Assembly (NCBI GenBank): GCA_001179505.1
Contig: CDMY01000738.1
Span: 113,578-177,577, forward strand
Direction of reading: 5' to 3'
From: Vitrella brassicaformis
Lineage: Eukaryota > Sar > Vitrellaceae
Length of the DNA: 64,000 bases
Shown here: one piece after another, positions 1 to 11,849 of the stretch
Numbering within the stretch: the first letter of the stretch is position 1
How the letters are laid out: the number at the start of each line of letters is the position of its first letter
Position numbers and translations under genes: made by a program
The notes under the pieces: model-generated
Seen by the model: only the letters and a program-made list of their open reading frames with translations
Told to the model about the DNA's origin: nothing
The model's database searches: none

Positions 1-101
1 CTGACACACAGCTGGAACCGCACAGAGAGACACCATTGCGTATGTGGTGTGGGATCTGCTTCTCGTGTCAGCCGTGTTTGATACAAACATACCTCAGCTG
101 T

Positions 102-1443
102 TTATCGGTCGAAGGTCCTCTGTGAGATGATGGGCCCCAGCACCGCCCGCGCCAGCCGGGTGGTCACTGGGAAGCGGTCCCTGAAGGCACCACCCCTACC
201 AGACACAGCGGACTCGGTCGTCTCGACCCACAGTAGCACTGCGAAGGAATGACAGGATAGAGCACAGCAGATGAGAGTGAGCGCTTTGTGTCTGTGCGCA
301 TGGGCTGTGCCGTGCTGGGCTGACCGGTGTTGTCGGGGTACTGGGCATCCCTGATGGCGATCCATGCGACGAACGGGTGGCCGGCATTGGTCAGGACGAG
401 ATGACGAAAGGGTTCGCCGCCAATGCTGAATGATGTCGTTGTGGTGCATCCCTCCACTGGTGTGTGGGGGGACTGTGTAAGCAGGGTGTCCAGCCGGTCG
501 TTGTCAACATGCCTGACACACACACACAACGTGCACTCGAGTGTCATGACAATGCCCACACGGAGTGATGCCCCGCCTCACCTGTTGATTGTACGGCTGG
601 TGAAGTTGTACTGGTGAGTGGCTGCGAAGTGCCGAAGGATGGTGCTCTTGACCAACGACGACACGGACGAGTAGTCACGAGCACCCAGCAGCCGCCAGCC
701 CTCGAGCGGATCATATTGGATCCTGCTGCGGACTGGCGGGTCATGCGCTTGTCGGTGCTGTTGGTAGGGGTGGTTGGCAGGGAGGGGCGGGTCGATGTCG
801 ATCTCGAAGCCGTCCTGATCCTTGACGGCCCGCAGTGTGTCGCCGTGTTGGAACAGCTGGAAGGTCACGCCGTTGCCGAAGTCGATGTGGGGGCCGACCA
901 TCTTGAGCTGAGCCAACACACGAGGAGCGGCCAAATACGCCTACACGACCACACACGCACAGAGAAGAATGAATGAGGCCCTCTCGTTGCCCTCCCGCCC
1001 CTGTGTGTGCGTCTCACCGTCTTGTTGGCGTGGCTGTTGATGTCGTCAGCAGTCAGCCGCACCGGCAGGGTGCACCGGCCGCACTGCGCCGCCAGCCGCA
1101 GTATGTCGACGACCTCGTCCCACGTCTGCTCCTCCACCAGCCACATGGCCGCCAGCAGCACACGTGGCTCAGACACCGTCTGGGCGTCGAAGGCCAGCAC
1201 TGTGTCGAGCCATGTGCCGTCGGCGAGCCGAATTCGGTGCAGGGAGTGGGTGAGTCGGGTGCGGAGTGCATTGGGAGGGAAGTCGATGCGGCTGTGGTGG
1301 CGGGCCGCCACTCTGAGGCTGCCGACGTCCTTGACCTTGAGCAGCCGAACTCGCGAGTCACCGAAGATGCAGCGGACGGCCTCGCCGTTGATGACGGGCG
1401 AGTCCAGGTCGCTGCTCCTGCTGCTGGGCCGAGGCCGAGTCAT
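102..1443 (-). CDS. Orphan protein, tandem copy 1
   Basis: I do not recognise this family. Exon 1 (1018-1443) encodes 142 residues from MTRPRPSSRS, ending KTVR at a GT donor. Exon 2 (582-940) begins AYLAAPRVLAQLK. Exon 3 ends at 512 and begins HVDNDRLDTLL. A final exon (102-180) ends TFDR then TAA. The exon 3 donor near 334 does not join the last exon in a clean phase, so the C-terminal splice is uncertain. The protein is soluble-looking, with no signal peptide or membrane span. It has a close paralogue at 5892-7277 with the same exon plan, most similar in exon 1, which indicates a tandem duplication. The gene is divergent from the plus-strand gene starting at 1964. Confidence 0.7.
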
Positions 1444-1963
1444 GGCTGACACGAGTAACACGTAGAGTAAGTGAAACAGACACAGACAGGAAATAGCACA
1501 CACACAACCGCTGCGACAGTGTGGGATGACGCATTCATGAATTGCTTTGCTGGTGGAATGCAGACGACCTACCGATCTGACGCAATGAAGCAAATTCAGC
1601 CGTTCGAAAGGAGGGAACCTGCGATCTGCCGGGTTCATACCCTGAAGCCCCAGAAAACCCTATGAATTATCCTCGCACTCCTCGCACTCATCAATTTCTG
1701 CTGTTTTGGTGTTTTTGGTCACCTTTGTGGCTGAGGAGCGATTTGCCGTGGCTACTGACCAGGTGAGCGCATGGCGCGGGAGGGCTCGAGGGCTCACAGG
1801 GAGATGGCGACACACGAGCACAGAAATGAGAATTCAGACCGAGAAACGGCGCTTTCACAATACTTTCCGCCGGTCTGATTCGGTCCTGTGCTGTGTGTTA
1901 TGGTTGCAGGCTTGTTAAGTTGTTCATGCGGACTGCTGCTGATAGCAACAAGTGATCGGCGCC
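1444..1963. other. Intergenic spacer between divergent genes
   Basis: About 520 bp between the starts of the minus gene (1443) and the plus gene (1964). Roughly 1530-1590 resembles 7350-7410 upstream of the paralogue (shared CTTTGCT...CACCGATCTGACGCA-like stretch), so the duplication includes some upstream sequence. I see no further gene. Confidence 0.5.
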
Positions 1964-4739
1964 ATGGATGTAGCTCAGGTGGGTGGCGGCCTGACGAACA
2001 AGACAAGCCAGCAACTCCCATCCAACAGCTGTTGTGTGTTGTGTGCTCTGTGCTGTGTTTAGTTGAAGGAGCAGGCGGCGCGTGTGGAGCAGGGCCTGGA
2101 CCAGCTGCGGCAGCTCCACTCGAAGGTATGCTGTGATTGATGCCCCTGACAGGCCCAGCGCCACACTCTCTTTCGCTGTGTTGATGGTTCTTTCCCTTGA
2201 TTTCTCGGCGGCTGCATCAGGTTGGTGCTCGTCTATCGAAGATCAATCAGCTGGACCCTGCCAATCACCCTGCCGAGGTACACGCAGAGTCCGCACTAGC
2301 CAGCAGGTCACGGCACATGGTTTGGTGCGCTTCGGTCGCAGGCATCGTCCCATGAGTCGCTGCTGGTGCACACTCAGCTGTCCTTTCTGGAGTCTTATGT
2401 CAACGCCGCCGTCACTCAGCTGTCGTCTGTCGAGTCGGGCCTCTCGGGAGCCGTGGATGCTCTGGCGGCCGCCCCCACGCCGCCACCAGCCAATAGCTCG
2501 GCAGCTGCAGGGACCGACCAACAGCCACAGGTACACATCATCCACCCGCAATTGTCAGACGAGAGCATGGTGTCCATTCCGTCTCGTGTGTTGGTCACAG
2601 GCGCGGCGATCATCGTATCGTCTGGTGCATCGGAGCAGCATCCCACCTTCCGTCTACGAAGGACCGGTAGGAATGACAACAGGATAGATCTCATACAGAA
2701 AAAAACTTAGCCTATTGATGCCCTCCCTCTTTGCCCTCAGGCCCGTCGCCGTCTGTCCCGTGATGAGCTCTCCAACGTGTTCGGCCACCTGCAGCCCTGG
2801 GAGCTGACACACTACCGCCGACCCCTCGGCACGCGCCTTTTCAACCAATCGGCCGCCAACTACACCAACCCGGTCATCGACTGTGAGGACGACAAGGCCA
2901 GGCGTATGTGGGCGGCCATGCCACTGGCCGTGGCGCAGAGGTTGGGGCAGAGGGCGACCAACATCAGAGAGATCAAGCACCGCTACCCCGAGGATTGCGA
3001 GTGTTGGTGTCTGGGGACGTGGGTGGCGCTGGTAGAAGGCCACGCCAGCGGCCGAGCAGCCATCGCAGCCAAAAAGAAGCGCGAGAGGGAGGGAGGGGAG
3101 GGGACAGCTGCTGCTGCGGCAGGGCAAGCTGACGGCAGCGGGCAGTCGGCTGATGACGGCACATTAGAGGTGCTGTCATTCGAGGACGTCAAACTCGATG
3201 ACAGCATTCACATCGCTTACCCCCCTCATTTGACCTTCCCCCCGCCCCCCCCGCCCCCATCCACCTCCCAGCACTCAAGACCGTCGACAACATCCCCCTC
3301 GAGTGCATCTCGGCTCGCGCAGACCGCCAGTGGCGCACCCCTGCCGTCACGACCCTCATCGTCGGGACCGATTTGGATCTGTCATCGTATGACGAGGAGG
3401 AGTGGGACGGCCTGGAGGCGTGGGTTGGCGGGTGTGACGCCATTGAGGTGCTGGACCTCAAGCGCATCTACTTCACCACCACGGAAGGTCTGCTGAGCGC
3501 GCTGCCCGCCGACGGCAAGTCGCTGGCGGCGCTGCGCACACTGCGAGGTGTATCTATGGATGAGGCCGTGTGGATGGAAACTGACAAGGTCGGGATCGAC
3601 AGGCTGCGTGAGGTGATGGTGGCGAGGGGCGTCAAGAGGTCTGTTCGCGAACTCAAGATCACCGTGAGGCGTATGCCGAGTCGTGACGGTGCTGTGACGT
3701 GGTCGGAGAGCGCTGCCCGGCTCATGTAAGGATGCAGAAAGAGAGAGGGGTAATGACGGACGGTGCAACACATGTCTGTGCTTCGTGTACTATCAGTGAG
3801 GCCGTTGCGGCTCCCGAAGTAGTCTGGGAGGAGGTCTTCGCACCCACCGACGATTCCACATCTGGACGCATTGACGCGGAGCTTCTCTCGCTCAGCAGCA
3901 GCACCGGCACCCTCCCCGCCCAGAAGCTCATCGTCGACTACGCCAAGACTGCCGGCACCGTGACATACAGCGGGTGTCACGAGACCACCCCCAACGCCAT
4001 CACGGACGACGCATTCGCCGCCGCCCACACCCTACGGCTGGTCGGCGATGCACTGGCCGACAGCGACAAGAAGAATCGCGCAGTCGATATCGCCTCCAAG
4101 ATGCCCAACCTGGCGCGCATCGAGGCACCACATCGGTTGGGTGAGACCCTGACCGCACCAGTTCGTGAGGTGTGGCGGTTCCTCGAGCGGCTGCAGACGG
4201 CGCGGGAGAGCAGGGGGCGGGCGGAGAAGAGCCTGTCGTATGTGGGTCTCACCCTGCCGCCAGGGGCACTTGCAATATCTACGGACAATCCTGCGAGCCC
4301 CTGTCTGTGGGATCCGGACATCCACCAGTTGCCGCCGATTGCTGAAGTGTGTGTTGACGTATTAGGTGAGGAGGAACTAACGGGAATGAGTGGGAGAGCT
4401 GGTCGGCGTGGCATCTGTGTGTGTACGGTGCTATGGTTTGTGTGTTTGCTTCAGGCATGGTAGCGGATGACCGGTTGGAGGCGTTTTACAATGGTGTGAT
4501 GGCCACGGTGGTCTCGTTCACCAGCAAGCTCAAGGTGCCCGACACATAACATGCCGCGCCCGACGCATAGTATGCCTCTTGTCCCATGACAGGGCCACAC
4601 GAAGAGCACAGTGCAGCTGTGCCCTGGCATGATGGATGATTTTCGCCAGCGCTTCCTGGTGAAAGGCCTCAACATCAATGCCGGCCCGTACCAGCTCAGC
4701 ATATTCAGGCGCACCTTGTTAGTCGAGCGGCGCACCTGA
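1964..4739 (+). CDS. Orphan protein with N-terminal coiled coil; frameshift in a poly-C tract
   Basis: Eight exons fit with consistent phases: 1964-1978, 2063-2125, 2221-2277, 2342-2530, 2741-3725, 3797-4365, 4455-4534 and 4593-4739 (TGA). About 701 residues if the frame break is bridged. The N-terminus is heptad-like (QAARVEQGLDQLRQLHSK) and suggests a coiled coil. A middle segment is rich in Ala and Pro. The C-terminal half has leucine-spaced stretches (AIEVLDLKRIYFTTTEG, SLAALRTLRGVSM) that recall irregular leucine-rich repeats, but no family is certain. In the big exon the frame changes inside a C6-G-C8-G-C5 run at about 3239-3260, which could be a sequencing slip or a real mutation. The 58-nt last intron removes an in-frame TAA. 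Function unknown. Confidence 0.65.
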
Positions 4740-5891
4740 CCGCCAGCTGTCTGTCAATCAGGTGAGGGAAGTGAGCTTCGAGAGAAGAGCAGGCCATCAG
4801 CAGCCAGACAACGTGACCAAAGTAGGTGCGCATCTCACCCTGTCTCTCTGTTGTGTATCCATCCTGTGTGTCAGATAGGCGAGTCTGGTGGACTTGCGGC
4901 CGATGTAGCTTGCTTGTGTGAGAGTGGGTGTGGTGTGATGATGGCTGGCATCGATTCATCCTTTCATGTGCACAGCTGTCAGTGGAATGACAGACATGTG
5001 TGTGATTGATTGATCCGCATATGATCGGCATACGCATGCGTATGGTGCCGCCGACCCACCGGCATGCATATGGGTCCGCCGACAGGCCAATCATCATCAA
5101 CGCGACCACATGCATCGCATCAGGCCACAGGCAACAATAGAGAGAGGATTGAGCCATGGATCGGATCGCATTGGATGCAGCGAGTGACTGTATACCTGTA
5201 CAGGGAGGAGGAAGGGGCCGACATGGGGCAAGGCACATGACATGGCTCCCACCCGCTCGCCCACCCACCACATGCATATGACGTTTGTCTGCACTGCACG
5301 AGAAAAAGGGATTGGAGCACATCGCTCCAGTATCTATGGATGTGTGTGCATGAAAGCGTTCAGCAAAAGCGCCTCGGCGACCGAGTGCCATGCATGGAGT
5401 CACACACAAACAGCATGATGTCAGGACGACACACACAGAGAGAGATTGTAAGGTAACCCTCCCGCCGACCCACCAGCCACCACCCACCAGCCACACGCAT
5501 CAATCAACCGCCGTGCGCCCACAAGCAGGCAAAATGGCCGACTGCATGGGAACAGCCTGTCTGTCTGTGTGTCTGTCTGTCGGCTGTGATGTGTGGATGT
5601 GGATGGGCAGCGAGTGTGAAACACACACCGCCGTGTCTGTATGTGTGTACGTCTGGATGTTTGTGTGGAGCAAGCAATGGGTCACGGCAGCCAGCCACTG
5701 ACAATAAATGCACACACGCATATCGTGCAGCGCATTAGCAGGCAGGCAGATGGACAGAGACCGGCCGGTGCGCAAAGGCTCCGCCCAGCCTGACACACAC
5801 ACGGAAAGACAGACAACATTGCGGGCGTCGTGTACGTGTGCATCTGTATCTGCGGCTCGTGTCAGTCGTGTTTGGTGCACACCTCAGCTGT
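4740..5891. other. Intergenic, repeat-rich
   Basis: No convincing exon seen. It holds CA/TG runs, CATATG-rich sequence near 5020-5070 (GCATACGCATGCGTATG-like palindromic stretch), and CTGTCTGT runs near 5560-5585. Open frames here have no codon bias and are probably random. Confidence 0.5.
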
Positions 5892-6761
5892 CTATTGGCC
5901 GAAGATCCTGGCTGAGATGACGGCCCCCAGCACCGCACGCGCCAGCCGAGTGGTCTGAGGGAAGCGGTCCTTGAAGGCACCACCCCAAGCACCACCCACA
6001 CCAGACACAGCCGACTCGGTCGTCGCAACTCTCACACCCACTGCAAGCGAATGACAGGAGAGGAAACACACTAAAGTGGTTTCTCACCCTCTTCCCCTTC
6101 TCTGTTGCGTGCTGTGCTGGGCTGACAGGCGGAGGCTTCCGTGATCTCGATCCATGCCAGGAATGAGTGGCTGGCGTCGGTTAGGACGAGACGACGATAA
6201 GCAAAGCGGTCACGGGAGAAGCGGCCTGATGCCGTTGTGGTGCATCCCTCCACTGGTGTGTGTGGGGACTGTGGCATGATGGTGTGCAGCCGGTTGTTGT
6301 CGACATGCCTGACCGGTGAAGGACACACACAGATGACAATGCCCACACAGGGTGATGCCCAACCCTGACCTGTCGACAGAACGGTAAGTGCTGTTGACCT
6401 GGTGAGTCCACACGAAGTGGTTGAGGACGATGCTCTTGACAAACGACGATACAGACGAGTAGTCGAGAGGACCCAGCAGTCCCAGCGGCTGCGGCCGCCA
6501 GCCCGCAGACCGATATTCTATTCTGCTGCGGACGGGCGGGTCATGCGGCTGTCGGTGCTGCTGGTAGGGGTGGTTGGGAGGGAGGGACGGGTCGATGGTC
6601 ATCTCGAAGCCGTACTGGTCCTTGATGGCCCTCAGTCTGTTGCCGTGGTGGAACAGCTGGAAGGTCACGCCGTCGCTTAAATCGATGTAGGGGCCGACCA
6701 TCTTGAGCTGAGCCAACACACGAGGAATGGCCAAATACACCTACACAACCACACACGCACA

Positions 6762-6799
<38 letters not shown>

Positions 6800-7277
6800 A
6801 GAATGAATGAGGTCCTCTCTATGCCCTCCCGCCCCTTTGTGTGCGTCTCACCGTCTTGCTGGCGTGTCTGTTGATGTCGTCGGCAGTCAGCCACACCGGC
6901 AGCGTGCAGCGGCCGCACTGCGCCGCCAGCCGCAGTATGTCCGTCACCTCGTCCCACGTCTGCTCCTCCACCAGCCACATGGCCGCTAGCAGCACCCGTG
7001 GCTCAGACACCGTCTGGGCGTCGAAGGCCAGCACTGCGTCGAGCCGTGTGCCGTCGGCGAGCCGAATTCGATGCAGCGAGTGGGTGAGTCGGGTGCGGAG
7101 GGCATTGGGAGGGAAGTCGACGAGGCTGTGGTGGCGGGCCGCCACTCTAAGGCTGCCGACGTCCTTGACCTTGAGCAGCCGAACTCGCGAGTCACCGAAG
7201 ATGCAGCGGACGGCCTCGCCGTTGATGACGGGCGAGTCCAGGTCGCTGCTTCTGCTGCTGGGCCGAGGCTGAGTCAT
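5892..7277 (-). CDS. Orphan protein, tandem copy 2
   Basis: Paralogue of the gene at 102-1443. Exon 1 starts MTQPRPSSRSS at 7277 and ends KTVR near 6854. Exon 2 begins YLAIPRVLAQLKMVG and continues to about 6370. Exon 3 begins HVDNNRLHTI. The last exon ends IFGQ then TAG at 5892. Differences between the copies are concentrated in exons 2 and 3, where this copy reads DLSDGVTFQLFHHG and has a different loop before the LGPLDYSSVSSF stretch. Intron 1 carries long CA and GA runs (about 6760-6800). As in copy 1, the join into the last exon is not resolved. No recognised domain and no membrane or signal segment. Confidence 0.7.
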
Positions 7278-7503
7278 GGCGGACGCAACAGTAACTGCAG
7301 ACAAGAAAGAGCACACACACACACACAACTGCTTACAGTGTCACAGTGGATGGCGCATTCATGAATTGCTTTGCTTGTGGAAGGCAGCCGACCCACCGAT
7401 CTGACGCAGCACCGCTTCTGCCCCATTCGCTTAGGGCAGGGCCAAAAGATGTGCTGCAAGCTCACGATGGGGGAGAGGAAGAACGTAAAGCAGGAAACTA
7501 GCA

Positions 7504-9353
7504 TACCATCCGCCCTCTATCGGCCCTCGGCCACAAGGCCATCCAATAAGTGCATTCTTTGCACATTTCGTCGCCCCTGCCTCGTCGCCTACGGGAACCC
7601 ACTCTGCATCCGGAATCACACAGTGATCATATAGAAACCGGCTCTGATTTCTATTGTGCAGCACCTGGAATCACGGAATCAGAAATCGAAATCGTTACCC
7701 CCCACTGGCGAAGTGATTTTGGTTCTGATTTGACCTCTAGGGTTTAAGAGAGCGGTTTCACGAAATAAGACCCTAATTCCTAACCCTAAACCCCAGAGAG
7801 AAATCATTGAATCAGAATCAGAAATCGAAATCGTTAACCCCGTCTGAGAGAGGTGATTCCGGCCATCGGGTGATTCCATGATTTAGGGTCATGCACTGAT
7901 TCATATCTCGACAACCAGTGATTCCAGAGAGTCAATCGGGGGCGCAAAAACACGGCCAAAGGCCACTCTTTACGTGTGCCAAACGACGTCCTCTCACTCT
8001 CAATGGTCAGCGCGCTGTGACGACAACAAGGTCTGATTTCTATGCTGTGATTTCGTGATTCCAAAAAAAAGTGAGTTCCCGTGGCTCGTCGCTCGACGTC
8101 CGAGCCCCCTCCCCACCCCCCCTATGGCCCGCCTGCCGGCGGACGCCGGCAGGATAGCGGCCCGATGCCTGGCGAGGGTCGCCAACCATCCAGATGCCTT
8201 CCCGCATCTGGACATGGCGACCAGCACTGGGATACGGCTGACGCCGGGCATCGTGTTTCACCACCTGCTGTGGTTTAGCGTTCGAGACCATCACGAAAAC
8301 CTCCACGTAAGCCGGGCGGGTCGCACACAGGGATAGGAGGGAGGGTGGAGGGGCCAGGATGCGTTTGATGCATCTGTGCATCTGCCAATGTGTCTCTGGT
8401 GTGTTTGTGTGTGGGTCTTGTGTGTGGTGCAGTACACCGTGCTGCCCGAGTACTACATTCCCATCGTCACGCAGGACCTCCAGTTGACCAACAACGAGTT
8501 GCGCACCACAGCAGAGTGGAACGTAAGCACAGAAACGACGCACCAGATACACACATGCATGCACTCTGATCACTCCCTGTCTGTGTGTCTGCTGTGTGTG
8601 GTCCCTTTCTCTCTGTCAGTACGAGTGGCTGTATATCCACACGCTGATCCCCATCTGGGCCCCCCAGCCGGAGCTGCGCATCCGACTGCACGTGTGGACC
8701 AAATGCTGCATCGTGCCCATCTGCCGGCTCATCCAGGCCGCACCCGGCCAGCCGCTCATCAACAACGGGACCGTGAACCTCTACCAACAAGGCGGCAGGT
8801 GGCACGTGCGCATGAGGGTGGCCCGGACCTCCGCCTGCCCGGGCCGATTCGGGACGGTGCAGCAGCTGTTCGGCCTCACCAACGCGCAGCGGCGGGCATT
8901 GCGGCCCGTGGGTATGGGGGCGTACCCACACGAGCCGGCGCAATATGGCCACGGCTGAATGGCAGCCAGGTGGACAACGCGTACAGGGCGTTCGTCCAGA
9001 ATGTGATCAACACCTGCACCCATCCGTAAGTGGACGGCTGTGTTGCACACATGGGGAGAGGGGAGGAGGGCCTTAATTGTGGCCACTCGTGTGATGTGTA
9101 TGTGTGTGTGGATGGTTTAGGGGGCCGAGTTCTACTGCCGAGTTCAGTAGAAGGCACACACATCACCCTACAGCACAGCCCACCACACCGTATGGTGTGT
9201 GTATCATGATGTTCGTTGTCAGCCTGGAGGTGCGCTGGCCGCCCGACGGATGGCGACCGCATCACCCAGGAGAGGCTGCGGCGCACTCTTGGGCGGCTGC
9301 GGCTGTCCGACGACGTGAGGGAGACCAAGGTGATAATGGGGTACTAGGTGGTA
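7504..9353 (+). pseudogene. Decaying gene copy A (interrupted by a transposon-like insertion)
   Basis: Homologous to pieces B and C. Exon-like segments are MARLPADAGRIAARCLARVA from 8124, YTVLPEYYIPIVTQDL from about 8434, YEWLYIHTLIPIWAP from about 8621, a QVDNAYRAFVQNVINTC segment near 8970, and a last segment ending at 9329. Damage relative to C: 21 nt encoding KDFRKAY is missing and 7 nt are inserted near 8275. Relative to B: most of the GSEFGVEVVDQAYLL exon is deleted near 9120-9165, with further small deletions near 9243 and 9270. The upstream homology with C is split by a 496-bp element at 7589-8084. The ancestral protein is not recognised; it has WAP- and Cys-containing motifs (LHVWTKC, IVPICRLIQAAPG). 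It could still be transcribed, but an intact product looks unlikely. Confidence 0.6.
7589..8084. mobile_element. Non-autonomous DNA transposon (MITE-like, 8-bp TSD)
   Basis: A 496-bp insertion seen by comparing copy A with the empty site in copy C (about 20571-20583). It is flanked by the direct repeat CTCGTCGC (7581-7588 and 8085-8092), present once in C as CCCGTTGC. The ends are inverted repeats: CTACGGGAACCCACT at the left and GTGAGTTCCCGTGG at the right, about 15 bp with two mismatches. A subterminal inverted stretch follows (GGAATCAC ... ATAGAAA on both sides). The interior is AT-richer than its surroundings and repeats GATTC/GAATC motifs, AGAAATCGAAATCGTTA twice (about 7681 and 7821), and CCCTAAA-like tracts. 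There is no transposase frame. An 8-bp target duplication is typical of hAT (also P and some other) superfamilies. Superfamily assignment is inference. Confidence 0.85.
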
Positions 9354-10701
9354 GTGGTGGATGCAGATCGGTTCTAGGCTGGAGGGATGGACGGATGTGC
9401 ATATGAGGTGATGCGTAGGCTTGGTTGGACGTTTGTGCGTGTGTGTCCGTGTGGGGACGGTTGCAAGGCGTTCCAATCAAGCGGACAACAAGGACAAAAA
9501 CTGAGTTGAAGAGGTAGAGAGAGTGTCTGTCTGTTGGTCTGGCGATTCGTGTCTGATTGATGGGCCGATACGCGCAAGCCCCGCCCCGCCCGGCACACCA
9601 CACCCACCTGTCTGTCTGTACACACACTCACAGACAGACAGACAGACATATTGATAGATTGATCCAGTCGACAAAAGTGCCCTCACTGAAAATGACCCAT
9701 GTCGCCCACCCCTCACCCATGGCAGGGAGGCAGGCAGGTGAGCGCACGGCCGGGAAGAAAATGTGAATCGATGCATAATTGCCCTTACGTATGTATGTAT
9801 GTTATGCGGCAACGATAACTCAGAGATAGGGGCGGAAAAATACGTCTGTGTGTCTGTATGTGTGTGTGCCGATCTTCTCCCACCCACTCCCCCCTCCCTC
9901 CCCTCTTTCACTTCCACTGCAAAAAACAATAATCCCTCCCCCCGTCCCTCTGCCACACTTCCTTCAGGTGTCAGTTCATCCATCGGCCCATCGATCGATC
10001 GCTCCAGTAGGCAAAGCCAGCAAGCCCCGCATTGAGGCCGTCCATCCATCCATTCATCCATCCGTCCATCCAGCAGTCGATTGTACAGGCAAGGCTATGG
10101 TTACCGCTACAGACAAGTGCCATGGTATTCCCTGTATCCGGGCCCACCCACCCCTCCCACACGCATACACGCATACCCGCATACGCCTTTTTCTATACAG
10201 CCGGCTCACGCCGGCAAACACTAAGACGACCACGGACGGGCGGAGAAAGGGGCGAGGGGAGGGGAATCGTCAAACCGCACACGCGCACACACACGCACAC
10301 GCACACGCACACGTATTACAGTGGATGGGGTGGGCCAAGAAACGAGGTGCCTGCCATTCTGCCTGCCTCTCTGTGGATGAGTAAGAAATTGATGAGCAAT
10401 AGCCTGACTGACTACTGCAGACAGAGGGACTGAGAGAGGGTGGATGGATGGATGGATGACCACATCGCTGCACATAAATAGAAAAAGACGCACGGAGGAA
10501 CAATTTGCGGCCGCGCCACCGACTGGGCGGGCCGCCAATCCCTCACCTACCCAATAGCATGTATACCTGTAGGGGAAAGGGAGACAGACAGGCAGACAGA
10601 CAGAGCCTGGCAATCAGGCAGGCTGGGCGGCTGACGCATCCGTCAGTCAATCTCTCACAGCGGATACACGCAACACGCAACATGTAACTACACTTTTACG
10701 C
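9354..10701. repeat. Low-complexity spacer with CATC, CAGA and CA arrays
   Basis: Contains GACAGACAGACAGACA (about 9632), CATCCATCCATT-type tetranucleotide runs (10038-10075 and, as GGATGGATGG, 10440-10457) and CA arrays (about 10280-10313). No gene is supported; long open frames here come from the repeats. Confidence 0.6.
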
Positions 10702-11001
10702 NNNNNNNNNNNNNNNNNNNNNNNNNNNNNNNNNNNNNNNNNNNNNNNNNNNNNNNNNNNNNNNNNNNNNNNNNNNNNNNNNNNNNNNNNNNNNNNNNNN
10801 NNNNNNNNNNNNNNNNNNNNNNNNNNNNNNNNNNNNNNNNNNNNNNNNNNNNNNNNNNNNNNNNNNNNNNNNNNNNNNNNNNNNNNNNNNNNNNNNNNNN
10901 NNNNNNNNNNNNNNNNNNNNNNNNNNNNNNNNNNNNNNNNNNNNNNNNNNNNNNNNNNNNNNNNNNNNNNNNNNNNNNNNNNNNNNNNNNNNNNNNNNNN
11001 N
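10702..11001. other. Assembly gap of 300 N
   Basis: Exactly 300 ambiguous bases, flanked by repeat-rich sequence. Probably a placeholder-size or scaffolding gap, so the true distance is unknown. Confidence 0.95.
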
Positions 11002-11849
11002 GCCCTTGAGCGAGTCTCACCGGCACACACGTGTGTGCGCTGCCCTGTGACGCACCGACGCACGCAAAAAGACCGCCGAAACGGCGCTCTCGCCCTCCCC
11101 TCCTTCCCCGCACACAAACCCACCATTTCCCACCTTTGGGCGTGCCAGGCAGGCAGGCACCACACGCAGCCGGCGAAGACCAATTCGTTCTCTCATTTCA
11201 TTTCATTCACCACCACACATGAGTGAGGGAAAAAAGAGCGTGAGGAAAGACATGGATGGGGTCATCTCTCCGGAGGGAGAGAGAGAGAGAGAGAGAGGAT
11301 GACCATGGCACGGCAGTCAGGCAGCCACAGACGAGGCACGGCGAGCAATGCGGGCCGGGCTCTACCTGTCTGGGCGGCTCAAGGCAGCGGTAAGCTAGTA
11401 TACATGAGCCAGGCCCCAGACGCACACTCAATGACCCGCCCATCCGCCCACCGGCCCACCTCGCCAATTAATTGAAGTACTGGACTGACAAACAGCAGCG
11501 AAGAAAGTGAGTGGCTGACTCACTCACAACAATACGCACCCACCCTCCCTCCCCCCCATCTGTCCATCCACCCACCCATGCCACGTCCAGGTCTCTCTGA
11601 GGCGGACGGGCGGCAAACGCCACACAACACAGCCGACAATACCCTCCCCCACCCCTCCCTCCCCGATATTGCTCATCGTTCCACAAGCCATCTGCCCTTC
11701 GTCAGCACGCCCACAGAGAGAGATGTAGAGCACGATTGCAGCACGGCCCAGCAGCCACACCCGTAGCAAGATGCAGCCGGGACCGTGAGTGCATCGCAGC
11801 TCAGGTCTTTATGTGGACGGCTGTTAGCGACTGAATTCCTCCGACTCAA
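11002..11849. other. Intergenic spacer
   Basis: GA run at 11275-11298 and C-rich stretches near 11540-11580. I see no coding segment. Confidence 0.5.

Noticed and set aside
4705-5496. 263-residue open frame on the minus strand
   Set aside because: Rich in Cys, His and Met from CA/CATG repeats, no codon bias, and it overlaps the last exon of the plus gene.
9477-10061. Open frame of 194 residues in the repeat spacer
   Set aside because: Its composition follows the CATC and CAGA repeats; no conserved-looking segment.
9600-10460. CRISPR-like or satellite array
   Set aside because: The repeats are simple tetra- and dinucleotide runs with no spacers of even length; the genome is clearly eukaryotic.
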